A stretch of 64,000 nucleotides of DNA from Lepiota brunneoincarnata (lineage: Eukaryota; Basidiomycota; Agaricomycetes; Agaricales; Agaricaceae). The first letter of the stretch is position 1; the number at the start of each line of letters is the position of its first letter. Positions 1-11,928 of the stretch are shown here, one piece after another. Where the stretch lies: NCBI GenBank assembly GCA_023014365.1, contig JAEBUN010000001.1, forward strand, positions 1,736,001 through 1,800,000. The letters are read 5' to 3'. A model generated the notes under the pieces. It saw nothing but the letters and a program-made list of their open reading frames with translations, was not told the origin of the DNA and searched no databases. The position numbers were made by a program, and so were the translations under genes.

Positions 1-372
1 ATTTGGCAAGCGACAACAACGCTTACCCCAAGTATGCCTTTAATTTTCATCACATTACCATCTACAAGCGACCGATCAACGAGATTTCTACAAAGTGTGG
101 ATGTTTGGGAGAGTCTGCATACATCGTTCCAAAATGTCGTGATGGAATTTCCAGCCGTTTGTGTCGAATATATCAAGAATATTCCCTATGACAATAAATC
201 AGAGCTTCTGTGCAGGTTTTCGACAAAAGACCCATGTACCAGTGAGGAATGACGACGAGGGCGGTCCAGGAAGATTATCCAGTGGCGAATTGACAAAATA
301 CTCCCTAAAAATCTTCCACAAGACCCACGAGAAGGCATATATAACCGCAGCCTGCACCAACAACGAGGCCAT
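1..372 (-). CDS. Cytochrome P450 (P450-A), 5' part only, continues beyond left edge
   Basis: This is the N-terminal part of a membrane-anchored P450 monooxygenase. The ATG at 372 opens a hydrophobic anchor (MASLLVQAAVIYAFSW) followed by a basic stretch and the proline hinge LPGPPSSS typical of microsomal P450s. Exon 1 ends near 240 at a GTACAT donor. The next exon (about 200-140) encodes the conserved GNILDIFDTNGWKFHHDILE, and a third short exon reads DGNVMKIKGILG before the window ends. Splice sites and frame match P450-B at 2987-5599, its tandem neighbour. An in-frame ATG 15 codons upstream exists, but the hydrophobic anchor begins at 372. No defect is visible in the part present; substrate unknown. 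Confidence 0.8.
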
Positions 373-910
373 AGTGAGGACGTAGACCTGAGGGTGATGG
401 TTGGGGCGCCGATGCACGAAGGATGAATTTCAGAACTCTTTATACCCCCTGAGAACTGTTAACGATCCGACTGCGTGTTCGCCCCGCTGACAATTTTTGT
501 GTACGTCACCTGCATTTTGAGTGCAGCCCGTCGAGGGTTCTCGAGGGGCGGAGTACGGCTGTATTTTTGGTTTGCATCTGTCACGAACATCCTGGCAAAC
601 ATTTCAAGGGTAATCAGCATTGATCACAATGTACTGTACCATGGTTGCCTAGGGTTGCCTTGATCGGAGTGTGAGAAACAATGCGAATGTGGATATGCGT
701 GGAAACATGCTTGATCACGCAGAGAAAGGCTTGGGAGTACCTTATTTCTACCCCATCCTGAAATCCCAGGGCTTCTGTCTTGACTCAGGACCAGGCATGA
801 TTTGTGTACCACACTATGTCGCTATTATACATGCATGTGCCAAAGTGCACAATGATCAAGAAATTCTTGGAGTGTCCACAAGAAAGGTATTTTCAAAAAG
901 TCAACCTACA
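1..910. repeat. Tandem duplication copy 1 (P450 5' end plus promoter)
   Basis: The stretch is strongly similar, in the same orientation, to 5229-6110. Both hold the first exons of a P450 and roughly 500 bases upstream of its ATG. Similarity includes a block at about 770-890 matching about 5975-6095. Copy 1 carries extra sequence around 540-760 that copy 2 lacks. The unit is therefore a P450 with its promoter, duplicated in tandem about 5.2 kb apart. Confidence 0.85.
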
Positions 911-2560
911 TTATATTGAGTGAATGGGGCCAGCAAAGATTGTAGAGAATATCTGTCTACTCATATGCATAAGTATCATAGGCAGAAACACAAGAAATAA
1001 GTCTGCTCACCTCAGTAACTCATGACATGAGCATTGGGGTGTCTAATGGCAAGCTACAGTTGCAGACAACCAAACATCACAAAAACAAAGATGAGGTTTT
1101 ATATGCATTGCTTGCTGGTATACTGTTGAAATCTTCTCAAGAGGGTGTGGTACGACAACGAAGTGTATTCACGAGAGGGAGACAACAACGGGGTGAGGAG
1201 TAAATGGACAAGTTGCCTGCTAGTACGCTACATGTGTATATCCCTTCTACAACGTGGCCATCACAAGGCGATCAGGTGACCTCCACATTGGCATTCCGTC
1301 AGTTTGCCGGAATCCTCAATTCCAACATATACCTGGGTCAAACTCAGTGTCAATGACATCCTAGAATATTTTTGAGTCAAGTTGTACATAGGGGTGTTGA
1401 AGTTCAGTTCAGAATTTTGGTTCAGGTTCAGCCTCTGGTCTGCTGGTTCAGTTCACAGTTCAAGCTCAAAGATGAGAGGCCTGAATGCATCTGAATGCAT
1501 TTGAATGTGTTCAAACCCATAAGTCAAAGCTTTGCAGTAAACAGGGGACTTACAACAAATTTCCCAGTAAAAACAGGAAGATTGACATATATATCAGAGA
1601 TGACTGCAGGGATGGGCTAGTGGTTTTTGCCATTAAATAGCCCTTGTCAACACCTCTCAAATGTGCTGCTTCATGCCCTGAATGACCCATCCCTTCTCTC
1701 ATCATTATGTACTGTCAACATCTACTACATTCATTGCTCATTTTTTGATCTCACACTGCTTCATTCCTCATGTTACTACCACTGTTCAATGTGTATTCTT
1801 GAGTGCTTTCCAATGCCTTATTGAGCAGCCTGAGAAACACTCTTTCCATGAAATAAAACATGTTTTTCTTGCATATCACCATCCCCACACAGATATCTCT
1901 GTTCTGGGGCCATTTCTCAATGCTTGGGACACACTAACTCGCATCTGGAAGGTCTCTACTGTACCCTTCCAATGAGCTCACTCACATCTGGCTGACTTAG
2001 CAGTTGTCTCACAATTTGAGAATCTTTGTTGTCTCATCACTTTCCTCCTCTTGCAAGAGTTCTAAACTCACTGCCCTTGCTTCAACATGCTTAGCTTGTG
2101 TTTTTATCTTGGAAATACAAATCAATTGTGAGTGTCATGGTACACAGGGGGTCTAAGCATTGACCACTTGGATCCATGGTTACCCATCTCCCTATGGTTT
2201 GGCTCTTGAGCCTTTTGTTTCTCCCATCTTCTATATAAATAGTAGCTAGCATGCCAGGATAGTTATCTACTCCTTTTATTGTTCTGGCTTTTCCTTAAAA
2301 TACCATAGCTAGAATCCCCTTTGATCTGTGGTCTCTTGTATCCATCCTGTGTAGTCAAACATTGATTCCAACCCCTTGTCAGAACTGTTTATAACATGAT
2401 CTTTCTAAATAGTGAAAACATTGGGACAATTATTTGACCCACACTATCAATTCCCTACATGCTTAGCTCTCTGTAAATATGGTTTATGGATGAAACAATG
2501 GTGGTCTCAAAGAATGAGAGAGATATGATCTGTTGGTCATGTGATAGTGTAATACTCTTG
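911..2560. other. Gene-poor AT-rich stretch with short imperfect repeats
   Basis: No convincing gene is seen. Around 1395-1520 there are imperfect TTCAG/GGTTCA repeats and two copies of CTGAATGCAT. From about 1620 to 2560 the sequence is AT-rich and unlike the flanking genes in composition, as old transposon sequence often is. No terminal repeats or transposase motif could be identified, so the origin is inference. Confidence 0.4.
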
Positions 2561-2574
2561 GATGCCACTGTATG

Positions 2575-2890
2575 TATTTCCTTCTATCTCCATTTCCATT
2601 CCTGTGCTTCTATTGTTATCATCTTCCTCCTCCACTGGTGTGGGTTGATGTATTAGATTCCAGATCCAATTGTTCATTGTCAATCTCCTTCTTGTCTGGA
2701 TACTCTATGATATCTTCCAATGTGATTTCCATTCCTACATCATTGGCCATGTCCTGCATGATGTGGTAATATTCCTCTTCTTCATCTAGGTGTTCTTGTG
2801 CATGAAGTTGATCCATCATTTCCTGGATCCACCTTGTGTAGTCTTATAGTATCTCCCATTCCTCTCTTTCTGGACTGTTCATAACAATAC
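2575..2890 (-). pseudogene. Decayed coding-like fragment, acidic, possibly from a mobile element
   Basis: On the minus strand from about 2890 the translation runs NSPEREEWEIL, a stop, then DYTRWIQEMMDQLHAQEHLD and a long acidic stretch rich in D, E and N. After about 2640 the plausible reading frame shifts to VEEEDDNNRSTGMEMEIE. The amino-acid bias looks like real protein, but stops and a frame change break it. It has no start and no recognisable domain, and it sits in AT-rich sequence just downstream of P450-B. A remnant of a transposon-encoded or captured gene is the likeliest reading; I could not name a family. Confidence 0.35.
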
Positions 2891-2986
2891 TAGGGTACTG
2901 TACAATTCACAAATCAAATCAACCCATTGACAGCTGGTGTGAGTGTCAGGTTTTTACATATGCCATGCTACCCCTCCAAGCCCAGC

Positions 2987-5599
2987 CTACTGCTGTCCCA
3001 ACAAGCTAATCTTCATAGGCATCGACGGCTCCATGATATCATCACCTTCAGCAACAGGTGTAGCAATGTCAGTCATCCTCCAATTGATTTTCTTGTTACC
3101 ACTCTCAAACTTGAAATTGCTGAGCAGAACCGAAAGCACAACCTCTAAGAATGTGCTGTTTAGCAAAGGCGATGAACAAGCATCTATCCAAACATACTCA
3201 TTTCGAGCTGTGAGAACTTGAATCCACTAGATCAACCGAGGTCGCCGGTCAGAGAAGTCTGTAAGGGGACACAAGGCACCTACATGCAAGCCCGACTTCC
3301 ACCAAGGAACGTCATCCTATCCTCGCCATCAGCAAACTGAAACTCCCGGACAAAAAAACACAGCAATTGGTTCCACTCACAAATGTGAATAAATCCCAGG
3401 CATATGCGCCTCACCCACCGCATCCGGAAGGGGTGACAACCACCTCTCTGGCTTCCACTCATACGAATCGGGGCCCCACATGTCTGGGTTACAATTGGCA
3501 CCCATGATAGAGAGAAAGACCGTTGTGCCATTCAGTACCGTGATTTCTGTGATTTCTTTCCCGTCGATGCCTTTGGCTGGTTTGGATAGTGGAAGGATCA
3601 TATCTTTACGTGCACTGTGTGAATGTCGATGAGTGTGTCGGAGGAGGTACTAGATACTCAGATTCCTTACGTCCGAATGGTGGTATTCAGTGGAGGATAC
3701 CTAACCATGCAATCAATAGGAGGCCTGATATAAATTAAGGCTGAGGCTCACACTCGAAGGGTCTCGCGGCAAACTGCATCAAGGTAAGGCAGTGAAACGA
3801 GCTGATCATAGCTCAGCTCTCCATTCTTCCTTGCCTCCAAGAGTTCCTGACGCAATCTCTCTTGCACGTGTGGATTTGCGACGAGCAGATGGAGGATACG
3901 AGAAAGAGCAGAGGAGGTAGTATCCATTGCAGCAAAAGTGAGTGATCTGCGGGTTCCATTGAAGCGATTATCTCGAAGGGTGAGAAGAGTTATACGTACG
4001 CAACCTAAGAGCAGGATCTATATATAAGTCGAGAACAGATCAGTGTAAAAGCAGCCGCACCTGCCCGAACACCTCTGCATCCGACAGCCGATCCTCCTCG
4101 TTCGCACTCGCATTTGCCCTCACTAAGCAAATAATTCGACTCCCGTATCATCTCCCGAAGGAAGGGGGGAAAGCCACTTACTCATAATACTGATAATATC
4201 CTTCTTGAACTCGGTCTCACCCGCCTCCATAGCCCTCCTCTTTGTCTCGTAAATGTCCAGCGCAGTTTTATGCATCGTGTCCGTAATATCCTTGAGGTCC
4301 TGTACCCATTGGGAAGGAATATGGTCCACGATCCAACGTTTGACACGCGGAAAGTCGAATTTGACGGTGAACGGGAAAATATACTGGGCCACGACAAAAC
4401 CAAGTGGGCCAGAGGCGAGACCACTGGAACATTGTCATGTTCTTGGCTTGAAGTGAGCGAAAGGGAGGTGTGAGGTGTGCTCACCCAAATCGCTTTACTG
4501 AGCGACTATACGGGCTGAGGTCCGTGTCGCCTGACAAGGAGTCGAAAGAGTACCCCATCCCACTTTGTCCGATCAATTCGAGTGCGGCGCGCGTCATCCA
4601 ATGTAGGATATCGATTTCTTGCGGACCGTCCTTGACCTTGCTCGCGATTGCCTTTCGAAGCTGAGGGAAACATGTTATTACTTGAGTGAGTGAGTGCGTC
4701 CATTGAGTAGGAATCGATACATTACCCTTTCGGTAACTTCGTAGAAGATGGGCGCTAGAAATCGATATGAGCGCCGCAATTTGGACTGGTTAAGGCTGGG
4801 GGAGACGAACTCATGCTACGCATATGGGCAATGGAGAAGACTGGGTTGAGCATTTTCCTCTGCTTTCTATGCTGTTCGCCTGCTCATCCTCACTTGTCAG
4901 CAAGCTCCTTCGTCAACGTGGTTACGACTACGAACCTAGCGTCGACAACAACCCCTCTCCAAAATAAACCCTGTTCGATCTAGGTTCAAGCATCTCCCGT
5001 TAGTATTCGCGTTCTGTGCACATCGTGCTACTCACGCGATAAAAGCTGGTGACTCCTCGTAGACATTTTGATCCTGAATCCAACCAGCAACCAAAGGCAA
5101 TCAGAGGGTTGATTGGTGCCACATAACAAGACTCCATGCCTTGACAAGAATGTGATGAAGCGCCTTGGGATCAAAGAGGAATAGGGAGCGTTCCTTGGAA
5201 GGGTATATCATGTATTGAAAAATCGGAGATTTGACAAGCGACAGCAACGCTCACCCCAAGTAGGCCTTTAATTTTCATCAGACTACCATCTACAAGCGAC
5301 CGATCAACCAGACTGTTACAAGGTGGATGGTTGGGAGGATCTGCATACATCGTTCCAAAATGTCATGATGGAATTTCCAGCCGTTTGCATCGAATATATC
5401 AAGAATATTTCCTATGACAATAAATCAGAGCGTTCTGTGCACATTTTTGACAACAGGACGACGTACCTGTGAGGAATGACGGCGAGGGCGGTCCAGGAAT
5501 ATTATCCAGTGGCGAATTGACAAAATACTCCCTAAAAATCTTCCACAAGACCCACGAGAAGGCATACATAACCAAGGCCTGCACCAACAACGAGGCCAT
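2987..5599 (-). CDS. Cytochrome P450 monooxygenase (P450-B), multi-exon
   Basis: This is a haem-thiolate monooxygenase expected at the ER membrane; substrate unknown. The ATG at 5599 starts an anchor (MASLLVQALVMYAFSW) and hinge (IPGPPSPS). Later exons give FDPKALHHILVK, the block KFDFPRVKRWIVDHIPSQW (about 4350), an I-helix reading FAAMDTTSSALSR (about 3950), the K-helix ETLR, WKPERWLSPLP (about 3440) and the haem loop FLGGSRAC, with the loop split by an intron directly after the cysteine (about 3285). The final exon ends PSMPMKISLLGQQ with a TAG at 2987-2989. More than ten short introns. The I-helix has Ala-Ala where all paralogues here have Ala-Gly. All hallmark motifs are present, so it is probably functional. 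Confidence 0.88.
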
Positions 5600-6110
5600 A
5601 GTGAAGACGTAGACTTGAGGATGAGGGTTGGGGCGTCGATGCACGAAGGGTTAAATTTCAGAATTCTTTGTACCCCTGAAGACTGTTAACGATCTGTCCC
5701 GTGTTCGCTCAGCTGACAATGTTTGTGTACGTCACCTAATGGAGTGCGCCCGTATTCTTGGTTGCATCTGTCACGAACGTCCCAGCAAAGGATAATTCTA
5801 TTTGGAAATCCGGCTTCTACCAGCCGGATTGGAAGGCCAGCGCCGAAACAGCGGCCGGCGAGAGCCCAGTGACAGCCGCAATGCAACGAGTGGTGGATCG
5901 GCTGCAATGAGCTAGCTACAATGTACTATAGTACATTGTCCATCTCGCCCCCTCCCACTGAGACAAACAGCTCTACCGGGACTTCCGTGTTGACTCGGGG
6001 CCAGGCATGATTCGTGTACCAAACTATTTGACTATTATACAAGTATGTGCCAAAGTGCACGATGATCAAGAAATTCCTTAAGTGTCCGCAAGAAAACAAT
6101 TTAACCATAT
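5229..6110. repeat. Tandem duplication copy 2 (P450-B 5' end plus promoter)
   Basis: Matches 1-910 in direct orientation. It covers exons 1-3 of P450-B and its upstream region, and similarity stops close to the 3' end of the DUF6593-like gene at 6101. The promoter part (5600-6110) has lost a segment relative to copy 1 but keeps the distal block around 5975-6095. Confidence 0.85.
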
Positions 6111-6883
6111 AGAAGAGATGGACTACCATCCACTCGAGCAATTCTAGGAGGGGTATTAGTCGAGGATCCGAGTACAAGGGGGGGGGCACTCCTTACAGTG
6201 CTATCCTGCCTCTTCGTCTCGGAGTATATTAATACAAGAAGCAGGAAGACTTCATCCTGAGACAAAGCCGCCGGCGTCATATGCAGTACGGCGGGTTTTG
6301 TCTTATGGAATAGGTGGCTTCTGTAGGGGATACAAAGACTGGCTGCAGGGTCCTGCTTCTCGTCCTGCTTCTCGTTATCCGACATAGCCAGGGCCTTTGC
6401 GTGTAGCGAATTAAGCTCCGAAAAGAAGAGGTTATAAATTAAACGAACCTGCCACTCCTCGTGGTGATAAGCCAGCTCATACTCTTTTCTGTCCGAGGCC
6501 CATCTCCAGCAACGAGCACTACACGTAAATGTGCGCCACCAGTCGCCCAACCGAATGCACCCAAGGAAAGGCGGCGAGCGACGTGCGATCATCCAGCAGG
6601 ACGGGCAAGGCTGGTGGATATAGCGGTTACCAAAGCCCGGCGGCTTGCGTTTAAGGTCGGAGATGGATTTACGGTGGCCGTTGACTTCAAATAGACGCTC
6701 CCGCCAATAGATAGCGCCTACGATAGGAGAATCTCCAGGTGTTGGGTTGGCATCCTTGAGTAATGTGACTGTTCGCCCCCAAAGATTGTGGGTTGTCGTG
6801 ATGGAATAAAGGACAGAGTTGTCGACGGATGACCTGATGTTGGCAGAGAGCAGGTTGGTCTTGTTGTCGAAGGTGACCTCCAT
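6101..6883 (-). CDS. DUF6593-like protein of unknown function
   Basis: A single open frame of 260 codons. The N-terminal part (MEVTFDNKTNLLSANIRSS, then LYSITTTHNLWGRTVTLLKD and VGAIYWRERLFEVNGHR) follows the pattern of the basidiomycete DUF6593 family, small beta-rich proteins of unknown role that usually end in a hydrophobic segment. Here residues about 210-225 (EVFLLLVLIYSETKRQD) fit that tail, but some 35 further residues follow, longer than expected, so the true stop may be nearer or a splice may be missed. It shares its 3' boundary with the P450 duplication unit, whose promoter lies directly downstream. The family call rests on remembered sequence pattern only. Confidence 0.6.
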   Translation of the reverse strand: MEVTFDNKTNLLSANIRSSVDNSVLYSITTTHNLWGRTVTLLKDANPTPGDSPIVGAIYWRERLFEVNGHRKSISDLKRKPPGFGNRYIHQPCPSCWMIARRSPPFLGCIRLGDWWRTFTCSARCWRWASDRKEYELAYHHEEWQVRLIYNLFFSELNSLHAKALAMSDNEKQDEKQDPAASLCIPYRSHLFHKTKPAVLHMTPAALSQDEVFLLLVLIYSETKRQDSTVRSAPPLVLGSSTNTPPRIARVDGSPSLLYG

Positions 6884-9458
6884 GGAGAAAGAGAGACGAA
6901 GAGAGAGAAGGGATGCGGCTTAAAGGGTCATTAAGGAAAGCTGGGAAGGCTAAAAGGAAAGTTGGGGGCAGAGTCCATAACGGTCAGCCATCGCTAACCC
7001 CCGCCTAGGGTTACCACTCATTATGTCATATTCCTGACAGAATCAAGTGCATCATCCTGTTGACGTTCCCCCCTGAGGCAGGAAGGCAAAGCATGTATGA
7101 GCTTGTAGGTGGTGGGTCAGTCATCCATCACTACTTCACTCGCTGTTCCCACCAGCGGTGCCATCATACGGTCTAACTCGTTCTGGACGGCCCAAGTCCC
7201 ACCCTGAAGACGGTACCTGATTCGGGCGCTCACTTCAAGCACTCTCACCCTGCCCGTTCGCGGGCCCGAAACCAAAACCCAGCAAGGGACTCTCATCAGG
7301 TTTGAGAAATAGGGAAATGAACTCGGCATAAATTAAAACAGGGCGTCCAAATCATATCACTGCGATCTATCCCACTTAGAGCCTAAAACACGACTGGATG
7401 TGGTATACCGCGGGTATATCGGGAACTACTAGTTCGGAGCTTTGCGGCAACGTTCTGCTGGAAATGAACTCCCCCACAAGTTCGCGACAACTTTTCCAGA
7501 CTCTGGAACAGCCATAATGGTAAGTCGAGCTTATTGCCTATACAGGTGTGATCAGGGCTATGCCTCGGGGGGACACTGACCTCCGATCGACCCCATCCAG
7601 ACACTATTCATCGGGCTAGCACGCCACGAACACTATCTTCCTCTCTGATCGACAGCATGATTGCGGTGTGATGGACACCAGTCTTTCCGGACTCAGGGCG
7701 AAAACTTGTTCAACGGTTCGGTTGTTCGTCGCTTTAGCAAGTGTCGCTACCAGTCCTTAATCAAATCCTCCACCTCCGCCCAGAGTCATGCCGGACAACA
7801 AAACTCTGGACTCCGCGGCCAAACTCGTGGGAACGGGAAGGATATACTATGGGGATAGTGAGCAGCACTTTTTTCCAGAGAACGAATGACCCCCGGTGAT
7901 ATTAGAATAGTAGCCGCCACGGTGGTGACTCTATCTATATGCTTCCGGAAGCAGCTAGGTCCACCTTGTTCTCCTTAAATAAACGGTCGTTGATGAACCC
8001 TTGTTTTTTAGCTTAAGCACATTCACAGGCATCTGCTCTACCCACCGACATAACTATTGCGATGAGTAACAGACGATTCATTAGTGTCCCACGACTGGAC
8101 AGCTCCCAAGGCCATGTTTCTCTGTCTGGAGATACTAGGACTCATTGGATTCTCAGTACGTACCCTGCAAACCCGTTCTTGACATCAGTTGTAACCACGT
8201 CCCTTAGTGGAACGGCCTATCGTCAGTCAGTTTACCCACTATGCCCACGGATGTTCCCCTTATCATTGTTTGGGAAGTTTATGCGAACTAGATATGCGGT
8301 TCGCCTGTGAAAAGAGGGCAAGGGCACAAACATTGTAGCTAATCGATTGAAGCAGACGTGAACTAAGTAATCCCCTCTGCAGAACCATGCTGAAGCACCC
8401 TATAAGTATAAATCTGCCTTGGGGATTCTCTGCCCGTAAGCTAGATTACAGCCCCCCAATTTCCACCTTACGATTATCCCGATCAGCCCCCTCAGCGCCA
8501 CCGGCTTCCGCTATACAATGATCATCAAGGCTCTGCTCTTTCTGAGGTTGCGGGCATTGTATAACAATAACAGGAAAGGCTAGTGCTTTTATGCTTCACC
8601 GACGCTTGGTGACTGGTTTGACACCCGCACCACAAACAGCATATGTGGTAGTATTGATTGGGAGTGCCCGTATGTATCTATCCTCTGTCCTGAGAAGTGC
8701 ACTAATTTACCAGAACCAATCTATCAAGTTGGCATACTTGTAAGTCACTCGACCAGTAGGTTATTCCCCCTTATTGATTTGATCGGAAGGTGGTCGTATC
8801 TGATTTCATCTTTTGTACCATCACCGTCCCCAACAGTATCAGGTTCATCCCTTGCTATGTTGGGTGTACCATTTACCTCATCTGTCCCCATTCCCATGCC
8901 CTTTTCTAGTCACAGTATTTCAAGTCTGTTCAACACTGGCAAGGGACAAGTTACACCTATTTTTTTGTGGCACACTGATAATCGAGCTGTGAAGCTTTGA
9001 CAGCTAGTAGTGCTCACTCTGGCAAAATTCGTAGCTGCTCTCGAGTCGACCTAACGGTCTAACTCAACTCCGAACCGGAATTTCAAGGATGAGGAATTTG
9101 CCACCGAAGGGAAGAGTATCCGACTCCAAGAGAATCGCAAGGGCCAGGTGTGATCGACAAAACGACCACAGGCCCCCCTTCTCGACGTCGAAAAAGGGAA
9201 ATGTTACAACTCCGGGGTGAGTAAAGGAGGGACTGTAGGGAAACTTTAGAAAGAGAGACTGAGAGAAGGAAACTGTAGGTCCATTACGCTGTAGCCTACT
9301 AGAGGTCTTATAGCAGCGGAGACATCCCCGTCGTTGGGAGCTAAGGTACCTAAGCACAGGTGTGCTACTTAAATAAGTACCTAATGAAAATGTGCTAAGG
9401 GCAGGAATTCCGCGTGCAGCGGAATTCTGTTCCTCACAGCACCTTTCTTGTATCTTTA
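6884..9458. other. Intergenic region without a convincing gene
   Basis: Only short frames without recognisable domains occur. A minus-strand stretch near 8780-8990 reads like acidic protein (GMGTDEVNGTPNIARDEPD) and may be a relic. No RNA gene, CRISPR-like array or terminal repeat was recognised. Confidence 0.4.
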
Positions 9459-10889
9459 CTACCAACGTACCGTGATGGTGTACTCTTCACTATACCATAG
9501 GACCTTTTTCAATTCCCCACTAATGTACGGCCACTGGTCGGCCATTGGAGGTATTATCAGATTGTTTGCTGAGTAAGTACAGTAATAGCCATCCCCGTAG
9601 ATCAGTGGTGCTGAGCAAACCCCAGGCTCCTCCTCAGCCAACCTCGCCGCGCTTTGGCACCAGTCCAAAAGACTTCTTTCGCTGTTGAAACCCGTTGCTT
9701 TCATCAATCTCAGATTCTCACATTCATGGACGAAATAAACACCACAGTGCACAATATTCAGAAGGTCCACGGCAGGTACACCGGACACCTTCCCTATTGA
9801 ACATTCCACTCAGGCTGAGTCGATACCTTGAGGATAGTGTGCATTTACAGGTGTTCATGGGTGTATCTCCTTCCAAAATAGTTCCACAGTGTCCGAAGGC
9901 TCAAAACAAGCAAGGTCTTCATTATTGCTGAGGGGATCAAGTCCGCTGACCCGATACACAGAACCTGAACAGTCATCCGGTCAGGCATCAGACATACCCA
10001 CAACCCTCCAATTCAGACATGAGCCTCGCAACTAAAACCATCGTAGTGAGTATATGCTAGGATGGCGGGATGGGATCCAATATCATTTCAGCTCCGACAC
10101 ATCTTGGAGCACTACATCTTTTTCGCGTGACTTGGGTGGCCACTCTTTCCCTTGTTCAGTAGCTAGGATGGGGTTTGCATGGGGATTAGAGATATTAATG
10201 GCAGTGTCGAATATGAAGCTCGGGTAACGGGATGAGTGTTTGTCCGCCCCGACGCTTCCTTGAAGACGTGCTTTGAATCTCAAGCACTGGACTCAACATG
10301 AATAGCACGAAATCACCTTACGAAGATCATTGCAACCATGATCTCTTTGCTCACTAGCGCCTGTACGGCCACAAGTAGTTTGCTTTGCAGATTCACAAGT
10401 CTATGATTATGTTCTCAATGTGATTTTTTGAAATTCTTCTTGGCTACGAACAAAATGGAATTTGTCTGTGCTCTGGAGTGCAACGTCCAATGAGCGTGGC
10501 AAAGGCTCCAGGCCTCACAGATCAGATTCCCCCAAAGACTCACCTTTAGAACATTGTCAGCTTCGCCGCCCCAGTCGGAAGTTGATTATCGGTAAGCCAC
10601 ATGGTCGAAGTCAGCTTCTGCAGGTCATCTCCATCCCGGAATAATCCTCGCTCTTATCATAGCTTATGATTTGTTCTCTCTGATGCGCTTTTGCTGGACC
10701 TGAAAAACACATGGCACAGTGCAGGATTTTAGGAACGATTGTCTTGGGATCGCGGATTAGTAGTGTTCTAACTCCGGCGTGTGTCATACATATGACTAAA
10801 CTCCAGGAGCTTATGCACAGAAGATCACGAATGCAACGTTCCATTTCAAAGCTCACAAATCCAGGTACTTGGCATATGCAGCTGGTCAT
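9459..10889 (-). CDS. Possible multi-exon gene of unknown function
   Basis: Several minus-strand segments read like protein and are flanked by plausible splice sites, but I could not join them into one clean frame. They include FVSFEMERCIRDLLCISSWS (about 10850), LLVAVQALVSKEIMVAMIF ending at a GTAAGG donor (about 10330), FIFDTAINISNPHANPILA (about 10200), VYRVSGLDPLSNNEDLACF (about 9920), and a last exon of up to 116 codons containing LRLMKATGFNSERSLLDW and ending EEYTITVRW at 9459. No family is recognised. The frame breaks near 10620, perhaps another single-base error. It lies head-to-head with the GST gene, so 10890-11106 may be a shared promoter. Start and exon borders are unproven. Confidence 0.35.
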
Positions 10890-11016
10890 GATCCAACAAT
10901 TTCAACTCAGTTCCGGGATGTGCTCGATTCCGTACATGTCTCTGGGGTAGCTGTCGAGAGAGATCCTACTCGGAGCCATGACTCAGCTCCGACGCACCCT
11001 TCTAGTGTGGCAAGGG

Positions 11017-11024
11017 TATAAAAG
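11017..11024 (+). promoter_or_regulatory. TATA box of the GST gene
   Basis: TATAAAAG lies 83 bases upstream of the GST ATG at 11107, a normal distance in fungi. The leader between them is pyrimidine-rich and ends ACAATATG around the start codon. Confidence 0.6.
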
Positions 11025-11106
11025 ACATCGACATATCCCTGGTATCACTAAGAACGCATAAAGCCCTCCATCACCTCCTTGCACCTACACCTACTCGACA
11101 GACAAT

Positions 11107-11928
11107 ATGGTTCTCAAGCTTTACGGATACAATATGGCTACCTGCACCACACGTGTTGCTTGTGTTCTTCACGAGAAGAATGTTCCCTTCGAATTCATCA
11201 ACGTTGACATTGTGAAGGGTGAACATAAATCACCCGCCTTTTTGGAGAAACAACCTTTCGGAGTGGTCCCCTTCATCGTGAGTAAAAAAAAAAAAAGACA
11301 ACCGTTAGCCAGAAACTCAGTCGTTGCACAGGACGACGATGGTTTCATCTTGTACGAAAGCAGAGCCATCGCCCGCTATATCGCGGAGAAGTATGCCGAC
11401 CAAGGGACTCAGCTCATTCCTTCTGATATCAAGAAGCGCGCCCTGTTCGAGCAGGCCGCTTCCGTCGAGACCTCAAACTTCGACGGTTATGCTACCTCAA
11501 TCGTGCACGAGGCTCTTTTCAGCAAGTAGGAGCTTATCCTGTGCGATCTTGAGTGGAGGGCTGATCGAAACTTTTGCTCATAGGATGCGTGGACTAGGGG
11601 AGCCCAATTTGGAGAAAATTGCGGAATTGATCAAGACACTCGACGGGAAGCTCGACGTCTACAATAAGATACTCGAGAAGCAAAAGTATCTTGGCGGGGA
11701 TGTAGGGTCCCTCACCTTGTCAGCCACAAACCCATACTAATATAATCTCGCGCTCTTTACAGGAACTCAGCCTAGTAGATCTTTTCCACCTTCCTTATGG
11801 ATCAATGCTTCCCGTCGCCGGTTGCAACTCCATCCAGGAGAAGGCCAACGTGAATAGATGGTTCACAGCATCTTGAGAACCGCCCTTCCTGGCAAGCTGT
11901 CAAGGATGGCGTCAAGAGCACCGCTTGA
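11107..11928 (+). CDS. Glutathione S-transferase, C-terminus frameshifted
   Basis: A cytosolic enzyme conjugating glutathione to electrophiles. Four exons: 11107-11277, 11332-11525, 11584-11701 and 11763 onward. The N-terminal thioredoxin-like domain starts MVLKLYGYNMATCTTRVACV and has the cis-proline region QPFGVVPFI; then LYESRAIARYIAEKYA and the helical domain (EKQKYLGGDELSLVDLFHLP). As written the frame stops at 11874-11876 after NRWFTAS, near residue 198. One base earlier, the next frame continues ENRPSWQAVKDGVKSTA with a stop at 11926-11928, the normal end of this family. One surplus base near 11866 therefore seems to truncate the enzyme by about 17 residues. The first intron ends its 5' part in an A-run (A13). 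Phi-like fungal class is my best guess. Confidence 0.88.
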
